Part shown: one piece after another, positions 32,574 through 40,107 of the stretch
Position numbering within the stretch: the stretch's first letter is position 1
How the letters are laid out: the number at the start of each line of letters is the position of its first letter
Assembly (NCBI GenBank): GCA_016177875.1
Contig: JACOUL010000028.1
Span: 1 to 64,000 of the forward strand
Direction of reading: 5' to 3'
DNA: 64,000 bases
Source: Burkholderiales bacterium
GTDB lineage: Bacteria; Pseudomonadota; Gammaproteobacteria; Burkholderiales; Burkholderiaceae_D
The notes under the pieces: generated by a model
The model's database searches: none
What the model was told of the DNA's origin: nothing
The model's input: the letters and a program-made list of their open reading frames with translations, nothing else
Made by a program: the position numbers and the translations under genes

Positions 32574-35207
32574 TCACGGTAGTCGGGCTAAGTTGAAATC
32601 GGTTAGGACCAACTGCTCCGCGTCAAAGAATTTGAGCACGCCCGTGACGACGGCTTGCCGCTGGCCGACCAATTTTTTCGCGGCATCGCGCGGCAGCGGT
32701 ATGGCAATGCTGGCATCGCTGATTTTCACAGTATAGGTTTCCGTATCGGCGTTATAGGCTGCTAAATCCGCTACCGTGGAATAAGGCGAACTCCAGTTCG
32801 CTAAACGCTTTTGGTATTCGACGGTCGATTCGAATTGGTCTTTGACCAATTGCTTGCCGTCTTTAATGTCCGGTATGCCCCACAACTTTGCAAAGTTGTC
32901 CGAACCTACGCTGAATAGACGACGGCCGTCGGCTGAAAATGTCGCCGATGCAATCGCGTCAAGATGGCCTTTCAACTGGTTATTGACTGCTTCGCCGTTA
33001 TCGAAATTCCATAATGTGAGGGTGCCGTCCGAACCGGACGTGGCGAATGGATTGCCCGGACTGCGCGGCAAGAAAGCATGTACCTGGCCGGGCATTCTGC
33101 CAAGCGGCGCCATGGTTTGCATATCCATCAGGCGCAGGCCTTCGGATGACTTGACCAAGAAGCGCCGTCCATCGGGTGAAAAGTCCAGCAGTTCCATGCC
33201 GTTCAGGGTATTGATGCGCTTTTTCGCAGCGAGGTTGAATACGTGGGTCGTCTTGTCGGGACTAATGACGAACATGCGTTCCAGGTCGCGCGACAGCCGT
33301 ATGGACCTTGCCGGCGAGCCGTCCGCCATAAAGGTAACAATCGGCGTGCCGCTTGCGACTTCCCATATGCCCAGCTGCATGGGGCTATTGGCTGTTTTGG
33401 CCGACTTGGCGGCGTAGGCAAGAACATGTTTTCCATCGTTGAGGAATTCGACTTGCGCCGGCACCGGGCTGTTGTCGCCGAAACTGAATTTATGGAGATC
33501 TTCTCCATCGGAGGTACGCCACATGATGGCGGCGTCGTCATGGGCGACCGTCAACAGTAAACTGCCGTCCTTGTTGAATTTGGCAAAGCCGACGGCATGC
33601 CAATGGGCACGCATTTTTTTGATTTGCGTGCCTTTATCGGGGGCCCACAGCTTCAGGTTGCTCTCATTGCCGCCCCAGGTAACCAAGCGGTCGCCGGAAG
33701 GGGAGAAGGCAAACATCGGCGTCCCATCCGCCGACTCCGCTTCGCCCATCCATTTGCCCGAGTCGAGATTGAATAGCGCGAATCCATTGCCGCGCGTATG
33801 TATAAGCAGGCGCTTTCCATTCGGCGACATCGCCATCGCCGTGATATCGACAGGCAAACCCGTGAACGCCTTGCGCGCGGCATCGCTGTGCATGTCCAAA
33901 ATCGTCAAGCTGCCGGTGTCGGTCAGACCGATTACATAACGCTTGTCCGCAGTGACGGTCACTTCGCCGAAATGGGTTTCGGTCGCAATCACGTTGCCGG
34001 TATGCGTATCCAAGACCTTTAGCGATTTATCGCGATAAGCAACTGCCAATGAGTGTCCGCTGGAAGAGAATTGCGCGGCGACGATAGGCGACTGCACCGG
34101 CATACTCGTCACGAGCTGATAATTATCGATCAGCTTGCGCGGAATTAAGACAGGCAACAGTTCGCGCTGTAATTGCGGTTGCGAAGACGCCGCTGTCGAC
34201 GCGGGCAACGACGCCATTTGCGTCAATTGCACGGAAGTCGGATTGAAATAAAAGTCGCCGACGACGGAAGACATTTCCCAAGGCACTTGTTTGCCGCTTG
34301 ATCTTTCCATGACGGACACGCGCACGCGCTTAAAAACGTCTTCCATTTTTAAACCCGGTTCGGACATGGCGCGCAACAACTGTTCCGTGTAGAGGCCATT
34401 CGAGCCGGAACCGTCGGCGGCCGTCGCCCCGGGCGAGGTCGCATAGGCAACCAGGGTGCCGGTCGGCGCCTGTTCGATGCCGGCCAAACCGCGTGCGCTT
34501 GAGCGGAAACTGCGCGCGAATGGATTGTCGCGGCATGCATCGAGGATCACCATGTTGATGCGATTTTTTGCCGTATCCATTTTTTCCAGCAATTCATTGG
34601 CGTTGTAGGCACGCGTTGCCAACTCGTCCTCGTGACGGATATTTGCGTTGATCGGAATGAGATAGTTGATGCCTTTGGATTGCACGCCATGGCCGGCAAA
34701 ATAAAATAAGCCGACGCCGCCGTTTTTTAATTGATTGCCGAATTCGCGCACGGCCGCAATCATTTCTTCGAGATCGGCATTTTCTTTTTTGAGGACCGTG
34801 AAGCCGAGCTGCTGCAGTTTGATCGTCATTGCGCGCGCATCGTTAGCCGGATTGATCAGAGGCGACTGCTTGTAGCTGGAATTGCCGATGACGAGGGCTA
34901 AACGCTGTTCCTTGGCGGCAGGCGGTGCTGCGGGCGTTTCATTTTTAGTTTGCGCCGCCTCGCCAATCGGCTTAAGGGGCGGCGCCGCCAAGGCCGCGGC
35001 GATGCGTGCGCGGCGCGCTTCTGCCTCGACCCGGACTTCGGCAGGCTCCTCCGGCACGGCGGGGACTGCTCTCATGAACTTTGCTGAAGACGTACGCGAT
35101 TTGCTTGACGTCTGAGTGAAGCCGGCTTGCGGACTCAATACAAGAAAGATAAGGGCGACTGCCACGATAACAAACGGCAGGGTAGAAAGGGCACGCAAAG
35201 TCTTCAT
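32574..35207 (-). CDS. Exported caspase-like (peptidase C14) protein with C-terminal WD40 beta-propeller
   Basis: An 877-aa protein with an N-terminal signal or anchor ('FVIVAVALIFLVLSPQAGFTQ'), a Pro/Ala/Glu-rich linker to about 100, and a caspase domain at about 102-320. The catalytic His173 is in 'FYFAGHGVQ' and Cys225 in 'ILDACRDNPF'; 'RLALVIGNSSYKQSPL' is the usual start of the fold. From about 355 to 770, WD40-like repeats follow ('FSSSGHSLAVAYRDKSLKVLD', 'FSADGRRLFSVGSDNFAKLWG'). The substrate is unknown; bacterial caspases usually cleave after Arg/Lys. Export argues against a cytoplasmic cell-death role. Confidence 0.88.
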   Translation of the reverse strand: MKTLRALSTLPFVIVAVALIFLVLSPQAGFTQTSSKSRTSSAKFMRAVPAVPEEPAEVRVEAEARRARIAAALAAPPLKPIGEAAQTKNETPAAPPAAKEQRLALVIGNSSYKQSPLINPANDARAMTIKLQQLGFTVLKKENADLEEMIAAVREFGNQLKNGGVGLFYFAGHGVQSKGINYLIPINANIRHEDELATRAYNANELLEKMDTAKNRINMVILDACRDNPFARSFRSSARGLAGIEQAPTGTLVAYATSPGATAADGSGSNGLYTEQLLRAMSEPGLKMEDVFKRVRVSVMERSSGKQVPWEMSSVVGDFYFNPTSVQLTQMASLPASTAASSQPQLQRELLPVLIPRKLIDNYQLVTSMPVQSPIVAAQFSSSGHSLAVAYRDKSLKVLDTHTGNVIATETHFGEVTVTADKRYVIGLTDTGSLTILDMHSDAARKAFTGLPVDITAMAMSPNGKRLLIHTRGNGFALFNLDSGKWMGEAESADGTPMFAFSPSGDRLVTWGGNESNLKLWAPDKGTQIKKMRAHWHAVGFAKFNKDGSLLLTVAHDDAAIMWRTSDGEDLHKFSFGDNSPVPAQVEFLNDGKHVLAYAAKSAKTANSPMQLGIWEVASGTPIVTFMADGSPARSIRLSRDLERMFVISPDKTTHVFNLAAKKRINTLNGMELLDFSPDGRRFLVKSSEGLRLMDMQTMAPLGRMPGQVHAFLPRSPGNPFATSGSDGTLTLWNFDNGEAVNNQLKGHLDAIASATFSADGRRLFSVGSDNFAKLWGIPDIKDGKQLVKDQFESTVEYQKRLANWSSPYSTVADLAAYNADTETYTVKISDASIAIPLPRDAAKKLVGQRQAVVTGVLKFFDAEQLVLTDFNLARLP

Positions 35208-35264
35208 CGGAGATCCATCAATCAGCGTTTTGTTTCTTGAATTCTATTGCTGATTTGTAAATCG

Positions 35265-35939
35265 TTACAAGGGCTGCGTCGATGAATTACACAGTTCGTC
35301 ACAAAACCTTTGTACTTCTGTCATGCCCCAGGGGCTATCCAGCGTAAACGAACGTAGCGAACGTCCAAATCGCAGCCGGCTGACGAGCCGGAATACATAT
35401 TCCATTTCATGACGGAAGAAGAATTCATGGAAATGGCTGGAAATAGCCAGCGTTGTTTTCAGCTCAGCGCCGCGATTGCCGATGCGTTGCCGTAAGGGCT
35501 CGAACAGCATCTGCAGTTCGAAGACTTCCAGCGGCGGTCCGCAAAAGGTGGCAAAGGCGCCGATACGTTTCCCCTCCAAACCCTCCACTTGCCGCAGGTA
35601 ACGCGCGATCGGATAGGCGATGTAGAGCCACTTCGGACCGCCCAGGCAAATGGCATCGAATGCGGCGACGTGCGGATGCGATAGCGGCTTGATCGGCATT
35701 TCCGGCTGTGGATAGTGTTGCAGCCACCAGCGGCGAAACGGCGCGATCCAAAGATAGAGCGGTAACACGGGCAGAGTGGACAACAAGGGCAATGCGAGCC
35801 GCCATTTGTTGCGTCGCCGTTCGACTTCGATTTTCTCCAGCGTGATTTCATGGCCCCGCTTGCGTAGTTCTTCCGCGAGAACATGCGCTAAACGCTCAGT
35901 GTGTCCGGAGCGGGAATAGTAGGGAATCAGGATATTCAT
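35265..35939 (-). CDS. Flavodoxin-like fold protein
   Basis: A 224-aa protein. 'ILIPYYSRSGHTERLAHVLAEEL' fits the FMN phosphate-binding loop of flavodoxins (S-x-S-G-x-T), and 'FDAICLGGPKWLYIAYPIARYL' plus 'GKRIGAFATFCGPPLEVFELQ' fit the following strands. A hydrophobic segment 'LALPLLSTLPVLPLYLWIAPF' near 48-68 may contact the membrane. The role is probably an NAD(P)H-quinone or flavodoxin-type redox function; the substrate is not known. Confidence 0.7.
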   Translation of the reverse strand: MNILIPYYSRSGHTERLAHVLAEELRKRGHEITLEKIEVERRRNKWRLALPLLSTLPVLPLYLWIAPFRRWWLQHYPQPEMPIKPLSHPHVAAFDAICLGGPKWLYIAYPIARYLRQVEGLEGKRIGAFATFCGPPLEVFELQMLFEPLRQRIGNRGAELKTTLAISSHFHEFFFRHEMEYVFRLVSRLRFGRSLRSFTLDSPWGMTEVQRFCDELCNSSTQPL

Positions 35940-36046
35940 CGGGTACGCCGCATTCTCGCCGCTATTTTTGTTGAATTGAGCTAGATCAAGCGAATTTTAA
36001 CGGGCAAGGCTTAAGGTCGAGATGTCTTTTACTGTGGAGATGCCAA

Positions 36047-36448
36047 ATGAAAACTTTGTTCGCTGCATTACTGATTGCTTTTTCGTCGAGCGCCGCGCTG
36101 GCGCAGGACCCCGCTTCTCAAGCTGCACCTTCTCAAAGCGCAACGGCGCGTTCGCAGCAGCCCGGCCCCGGCCCGGGAATGATGGGACAGAACGGCCGAC
36201 GCGGGTCGGGGCAGGGCATGATGCGCTTCGGCAAGAGCAATACGCCGGGTTGGTCGATGATGACATCGGAGGAGCGGCGCTCACATCAAGAGAAAATGAT
36301 GGGTTTTAAAACGGTAGATGAATGCCGTGCTTATCACGAGGAGCATCGAAAGCTGATGCAGGACCGGGCCAAAGAACGCAATAAAACGCTTCCTCAATTC
36401 CGCGGCGATCCTTGCGCGCAAATGCAAAAGCGCGGCTTGCTGAAGTAA
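36047..36448 (+). CDS. Exported Met/Gly-rich small protein
   Basis: A 133-aa protein with a Sec signal ('MKTLFAALLIAFSSSAALAQ', cleavage after ALA). The mature protein is disordered (Pro, Gly, Gln, Met: 'PGPGPGMMGQNGRRGSGQG') up to about 65, then has a conserved-looking C-terminal half: 'MTSEERRSHQEKMMGFKTVDE' begins it and two Cys flank 'RAYHEEHRKLMQDRAKERNK'. The Met/His content and two Cys suggest metal or redox contact; unproven. It is convergent with the TauE/SafE gene (3 bp). Confidence 0.72.
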   Translation: MKTLFAALLIAFSSSAALAQDPASQAAPSQSATARSQQPGPGPGMMGQNGRRGSGQGMMRFGKSNTPGWSMMTSEERRSHQEKMMGFKTVDECRAYHEEHRKLMQDRAKERNKTLPQFRGDPCAQMQKRGLLK

Positions 36449-36451
36449 CCG

Positions 36452-37246
36452 CTATAGCACGGCGGCGTGCAGAATCATGCCCACCGCGATTATCGTCAAT
36501 ATCGATGCAAATCCGTATTGCACATATTGAGCGGATAAGCGGCGGGCGAATTTTCGGCCTAACAACATGCCTGATGCGGCGGCGCCGGTGAAAACGAAGG
36601 TCGCTTCTAAAGGCGGAATGTGATGATGCATCAACGTGTTTATCACGCTGCTGGTGCTGACCAAGGCGATAACGAGCAGAGAGGTCGCTACGATGCCATG
36701 CATCGATACGTTGGTGAATCGGCGCAGCAGAGGCACCATGATGAAGCCGCCGCCGACGCCGAGCAGACCGGTGATAAAGCCGGTGGCCGCGCCAATGGCG
36801 CCGAGTAATGCGGCTGTCGGCCAATTCCAGTCGAAACGGCCGGTGTGCGGATGCAAAGTGCCGGGCAGCGGCCATTCGATGCGGGCGATTTCGGGATCGG
36901 CACTTTTGAAAAGGCGCCACGCGGCAATCAACATCGCGATGGAAAATAGTAGAGTAAGCCAGCGTTGCGACAGCATTTGCGCTGCGCGCATGCCGAGCGG
37001 TGTGACGGCCATGCCGGCTGCCGCCATCAACAATGCTGCACGGTATCGCACTAGTCGTGTCCGCAAGCCTTCTATTGCGCCGATTGCCGCGCTGACGGCT
37101 ACCGCGATCAAGGCAACCGGGGCGGCTTCTTGCATGGCCCATCCCATGCCGAACACCAAGGCCGGCACGCCCAGAATGCCGCCGCCCGCGCCGGTAAGTC
37201 CCATTACCGCGCCGACTAGAACGCCAAGTATGAATGCAGCAATCAT
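36452..37246 (-). CDS. TauE/SafE family sulfite/sulfonate exporter-like permease
   Basis: A 264-aa integral membrane protein with about eight predicted helices and the TauE/SafE repeats: 'LVGAVMGLTGAGGGILGVPAL' near the N-terminus and 'GAIGAATGFITGLLGVGGGFIMVPLLRR' in the middle. Family members export sulfite, sulfoacetate or thiosulfate. It lies on the same strand downstream of the split YeeE/YedE genes and the BigR-like regulator, so it probably removes sulfite or thiosulfate made by the persulfide dioxygenase. Repeat copy C separates it from the YedE gene. Confidence 0.88.
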   Translation of the reverse strand: MIAAFILGVLVGAVMGLTGAGGGILGVPALVFGMGWAMQEAAPVALIAVAVSAAIGAIEGLRTRLVRYRAALLMAAAGMAVTPLGMRAAQMLSQRWLTLLFSIAMLIAAWRLFKSADPEIARIEWPLPGTLHPHTGRFDWNWPTAALLGAIGAATGFITGLLGVGGGFIMVPLLRRFTNVSMHGIVATSLLVIALVSTSSVINTLMHHHIPPLEATFVFTGAAASGMLLGRKFARRLSAQYVQYGFASILTIIAVGMILHAAVL

Positions 37247-37254
37247 TTAAATTT

Positions 37255-37294
37255 GTTGAGGACAGAGCACGCTGCGCGTAGCACTGTCCCGCAA
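37255..37294 (-). repeat. Dispersed dyad repeat, copy C (inverted)
   Basis: Exactly 40 bp, as copy A, in the opposite orientation: it reads GTTGAGGACAG at the left and CTGTCCCGCAA at the right on the plus strand. GGACAG (37260-37265) and CTGTCC (37284-37289) form the stem. It lies in the 65-bp gap between the TauE/SafE and YedE genes, splitting the likely operon. Confidence 0.75.
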
Positions 37295-37311
37295 TTATTA
37301 AGAAAGAGGGA

Positions 37312-37752
37312 TTAGTGTGCAGTTGCGTTTGCGCGTACGGCTCGCGCTTTTTCCAAGAATTCGAACAATGCCATTCCGGCCAGCATGGCTAACACGAAGA
37401 CGATTCCTTGCGTTGCGCCGGAACCGAGCAACACCAGCGCCGGTCCCGGGCAGATGCCGGCCAAGCCCCACCCGGTGCCGAACAGCGCGTTGCCGATGAT
37501 GAGCCGCTTATCGATATGGCGTGCGGTCGGCAATTGCATCGGCAAACCAATCAAGGACATCGACCGGCGTTTGGCGAAAGCAAATGCGCCTGCGCCGACG
37601 GCGATCGCGCCTGCCATCACCAGCGCGAGGGAGGGATCCCACATGCCAGCCAAGTCGAGAAAACCCAATACTTTTGCAGGATTGGCCATGCCAGCGACGA
37701 TTAAGCCAAGTCCGAACACCAGGCCCGAGATGAAGGCGAAGAAAGCGTTCAT
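37312..37752 (-). CDS. YeeE/YedE (DUF6691) half-transporter, PmpB-like
   Basis: A 146-aa membrane protein with about four helices. 'MNAFFAFISGLVFGLGLIVA' then 'GMANPAKVLGFLDLAGMWDPSLALVMAGA', and 'FGTGWGLAGICPGPALVLLG' with a conserved Cys. It pairs with the gene 5 bp upstream to make one split YeeE/TsuA-type channel for thiosulfate, sulfide or persulfide sulfur. The ATG at 37752 is used; the longer open frame to 38163 only reads the partner gene in the wrong frame. Confidence 0.88.
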   Translation of the reverse strand: MNAFFAFISGLVFGLGLIVAGMANPAKVLGFLDLAGMWDPSLALVMAGAIAVGAGAFAFAKRRSMSLIGLPMQLPTARHIDKRLIIGNALFGTGWGLAGICPGPALVLLGSGATQGIVFVLAMLAGMALFEFLEKARAVRANATAH

Positions 37753-37757
37753 ACGTA

Positions 37758-38192
37758 TTACCCTCCGATCAGATGGCGCATCACATACACGGTGGCGAAG
37801 CCGACGCCCATGAAGACGAGTGTCGCTACTAAAGAACGTACCGACAGGCGCGATAAGCCGCATACCCCGTGGCCGCTGGTGCAGCCTGAGCCATACCGTG
37901 TGCCTATCCCGGTCAATACGCCGGCGACGATCAGCAAAGGTGTGCCGGCTTCGATACGGATGTCCGGCAACGTCGTGAATATGCGATACAGAATCGGCGC
38001 GGCAATCAATCCTGCAATGAAGGCAGCCCGCCAAGCGGTGTCGCCTGGCTTGGGGCGCAGCAGCCCGCCGAGTATGCCGCTGATGCCGGCGATACGGCCG
38101 TTGACCAGGGCGAATGCCGCAGCGGCGATGCCGATTACTATGCCGCCGAGTAGAGCGGTCCACGGTGTGAAATGGAGAAGATCGATCGTCAT
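37758..38192 (-). CDS. YeeE/YedE half-transporter, PmpA-like
   Basis: A 144-aa membrane protein with about four helices. 'TALLGGIVIGIAAAAFALVNGRIAGISGILGG' and the Cys-containing signature 'GSGCTSGHGVCGLSRLSVRS' are typical of YeeE family sulfur transporters, whose Cys residues relay sulfur. It is 4 bp downstream of the ArsR-type regulator and 5 bp upstream of its partner, so all are co-transcribed. Confidence 0.9.
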   Translation of the reverse strand: MTIDLLHFTPWTALLGGIVIGIAAAAFALVNGRIAGISGILGGLLRPKPGDTAWRAAFIAGLIAAPILYRIFTTLPDIRIEAGTPLLIVAGVLTGIGTRYGSGCTSGHGVCGLSRLSVRSLVATLVFMGVGFATVYVMRHLIGG

Positions 38193-38196
38193 GGTT

Positions 38197-38514
38197 TTAT
38201 TTGGGGCAGTAAAGAATGTAGAGCGCTTGCAGGAGGGCCAAGACTTTGTCGTCGGCGATGGAATAAAAAATTCGCTTGCCGTCGCGCCGCGTATTCACTA
38301 AGCCTTGATTGCGTAATACGCCTAGCTGTTGCGAAAGAGTCGGTTGGTGAATATCCAACGCCTCTTCCAATTCACTGACGGATTTTTCGCCTTGGCTTAA
38401 CTCGCAAAGAAGCAGAAGGCGGTCTTCGTTGGCGAGGACGAATAGCGTGGCGGTTGCTTCCGATGCAGCTTTGCGCATTTGTTCAATATTGAATGGCGCT
38501 TGTTTGGTTTTCAT
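38197..38514 (-). CDS. bigR: ArsR-family persulfide-responsive repressor (BigR/SqrR type)
   Basis: A 105-aa winged-helix protein. The DNA-recognition helix is 'HQPTLSQQLGVLRNQGLV'. Cys37 ('LLLLCELSQGE') and Cys103 ('ILYCPK') are spaced 66 apart, as I recall for SqrR (41/107) and BigR (42/108), where persulfides link them and release DNA. Metal-site residues of arsenic sensors are absent. It is divergent from the persulfide dioxygenase operon across a 14-bp perfect palindrome that overlaps both promoters. The gene symbol is by analogy. Confidence 0.88.
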   Translation of the reverse strand: MKTKQAPFNIEQMRKAASEATATLFVLANEDRLLLLCELSQGEKSVSELEEALDIHQPTLSQQLGVLRNQGLVNTRRDGKRIFYSIADDKVLALLQALYILYCPK

Positions 38515-38538
38515 GAAAGCTCACTTTGGAAAATCTGC

Positions 38539-38575
38539 TTGACTTCAATATATCATATGATATTATGTAAGTCAA
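38539..38575. promoter_or_regulatory. Overlapping divergent promoters with BigR-type operator
   Basis: Plus strand: TTGACT (38539-38544), 16 bp, TATTAT (38561-38566). Minus strand: TTGACT (38575-38570), 17 bp, TATATT (38552-38547). The centre is the perfect palindrome ATATCATATGATAT at 38550-38563, touching both -10 boxes. One bound repressor dimer would block both operons at once. AT-rich palindromes of this kind are the known BigR targets. Confidence 0.85.
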
Positions 38576-38602
38576 TATAATGTTTAATCCTTGGAGGTCA
38601 AG

Positions 38603-39463
38603 GTGAAGCCGCAAATAGAAGCGTTTTACGATTCGGTAACAGGAACGGTGACATATGTACTTTTCGATGAGCCGAATGGCCATGCTGCGGTCATCGATCC
38701 GGTGCTCGACTACGATGCAAAATCCGGCCGCACGAGGACCGGCAACGCCGACAAGGCGCTTGAATTTATTCGGACACGGAATCTCACGCTGGACTGGATA
38801 CTTGAAACACACGCGCATGCCGATCACTTGTCGGCAGCCAATTATTTCAAGCAGCAATTAGGCGGAAAGATCGCCATCGGCGATCGTATCGGGCAGGTTC
38901 AGCGCACGTTCAAAAAACTGTTCAATCTGGGTGAAGACTTGCAGGCAGACGGTTCGCAATTCGACCATCTCTTCGCAGACGGCGAGACATTCAGTTTCGG
39001 CAAGCTGAGCGGGAAGGCGCTGCTCGTTCCCGGTCATACGCCGGCGGACATCGCTTATCAAGTCGATGATGCCGTATTCGTCGGCGATACCTTATTTATG
39101 CCTGACGTCGGAACGGCGCGCTGCGATTTTCCCGGAGGCGATGCGCGCACGTTGTACGGTTCAATTCAAAGACTGTTCACGCTACCGAGCGATACCCGTT
39201 TGTTCATGTGCCACGACTATCCGCCGGACGGCCGCGCACCACTTTGGGAAACAACTGTCGCAGAGCAGCGCAAATTCAACATCCATATTCATGACGGGAT
39301 CGGCGAGGACGATTTCGTCGCCATGCGTAAAGCGCGTGACGCGACGCTGGAAGTGCCGATTCTGATCTTGCCTTCGGTCCAGGTGAATATCCGCGCCGGT
39401 GCGATGCCGCCGCCGGAAAGTAACGGTGTCAGTTATTTGAGGATTCCCTTGAACCGCTTATAG
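38603..39463 (+). CDS. blh: Persulfide dioxygenase / Blh-type metallo-beta-lactamase-fold hydrolase
   Basis: A 286-aa MBL-fold enzyme. The iron-binding motif H-x-H-x-D-H is 'ETHAHADHLSAANYF'; further ligands lie in 'VPGHTPADIAY' and 'VFVGDTLFMPDVGTARCDFPGGDA'; 'FMCHDYPP' gives the last His. This is the ETHE1/Blh group, which oxidises glutathione persulfide to sulfite. The start at GTG 38603 is chosen because GGAGG at 38592-38596 is ideally spaced; the TTG at 38591 would precede it. First gene of an operon opposite bigR. Confidence 0.93.
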   Translation: MKPQIEAFYDSVTGTVTYVLFDEPNGHAAVIDPVLDYDAKSGRTRTGNADKALEFIRTRNLTLDWILETHAHADHLSAANYFKQQLGGKIAIGDRIGQVQRTFKKLFNLGEDLQADGSQFDHLFADGETFSFGKLSGKALLVPGHTPADIAYQVDDAVFVGDTLFMPDVGTARCDFPGGDARTLYGSIQRLFTLPSDTRLFMCHDYPPDGRAPLWETTVAEQRKFNIHIHDGIGEDDFVAMRKARDATLEVPILILPSVQVNIRAGAMPPPESNGVSYLRIPLNRL

Positions 39464-39497
39464 GCCGATTATCGAATTGTTTAACCAGGAGGAAATC

Positions 39498-39689
39498 ATG
39501 AAAGCAAACGTAGGAAGTATTGACCGTACTGTTCGCATCGCCGTTGGATTGACATTGATCGCTGGCGCTTTATCCGGCGTCATTGGGGCATGGGGTTGGA
39601 TAGGCATCTTGCCCTTGGCAACGGGGACCGTAGGCATTTGTCCGGCATATTTGCCGTTTGGTCTAAACACCTGCCGTAGCAAACACTGA
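39498..39689 (+). CDS. DUF2892 small membrane protein
   Basis: A 63-aa protein: 'MKANVGSIDRTVRIAVGLTL' starts it, and two membrane helices follow, ending 'GICPAYLPFGLNTCRSKH' with two Cys. This matches the membrane tail of YgaP-type rhodanese proteins, here without the rhodanese domain. AGGAGG precedes the ATG. Its place between blh and the AhpD-like gene suggests a part in sulfide handling. Confidence 0.88.
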   Translation: MKANVGSIDRTVRIAVGLTLIAGALSGVIGAWGWIGILPLATGTVGICPAYLPFGLNTCRSKH

Positions 39690-39703
39690 AAAAGGATCTC
39701 ATC

Positions 39704-40063
39704 ATGAATGCAGCGAATGCGATGTACCGCGACTTGACTCAATCAGTATCGAAAAATCTCGGCGTACTGCGCAGTGACCAGCCGGACTTGATGAAAGGGT
39801 TCAACGAGTTGGCGAAAGCCGCCACTCGCGACGGCGCACTGGATCAAAAAACCAAAGAGTTGATCGCCATGGCGCTCGGCGTGGCGGCGCATTGCGATGC
39901 TTGTATCGGCTTTCATACGAAAGCGCTGGTGCAGCTGGGAACGACGAAGGCGGAACTGGAGGAAGCGCTTGGTATGGCTGTATATATGGGCGGCGGACCG
40001 TCGTTAATGTACGCGAGCAATGCCTTGAACGCATTCGACGAATTTTCTGCTGCGGCGGCGTAA
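39704..40063 (+). CDS. Carboxymuconolactone decarboxylase family / AhpD-like protein
   Basis: A 119-aa all-helical protein. 'LIAMALGVAAHCDACIGFHTKALVQLG' carries the Cys-x-x-Cys and His typical of AhpD-like peroxidase partners. 'EALGMAVYMGGGPSLMYASNAL' follows. In the sulfide operon it may reduce or relay persulfides or peroxides; this is inference from context. It is followed by a strong terminator. Confidence 0.88.
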   Translation: MNAANAMYRDLTQSVSKNLGVLRSDQPDLMKGFNELAKAATRDGALDQKTKELIAMALGVAAHCDACIGFHTKALVQLGTTKAELEEALGMAVYMGGGPSLMYASNALNAFDEFSAAAA

Positions 40064-40064
40064 T

Positions 40065-40098
40065 AAGAAGAGCCGGCATGCCGGCTCTTCTTTCTTCT
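40065..40098. terminator. Bidirectional Rho-independent terminator, 28-bp perfect palindrome
   Basis: Bases 40065-40092 form a perfect palindrome (arms AAGAAGAGCCGGCA/TGCCGGCTCTTCTT) followed by TCTTCTT. It lies between the convergent AhpD-like and aminotransferase genes, with A/T-rich arm ends that give U-rich tails either way. Confidence 0.85.
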
Positions 40099-40107
40099 TA
40101 AACTTAC

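Noticed and set aside
32574-35207. Caspase-based anti-phage defence system
   Set aside because: The protein has an export signal and its neighbours (HDOD, flavodoxin-like) are not defence genes.
37312-38163. Single 283-aa ORF covering both YeeE/YedE genes
   Set aside because: Its first half is Arg/His-rich out-of-frame translation of the PmpA-like gene; the true PmpB-like start is ATG 37752.
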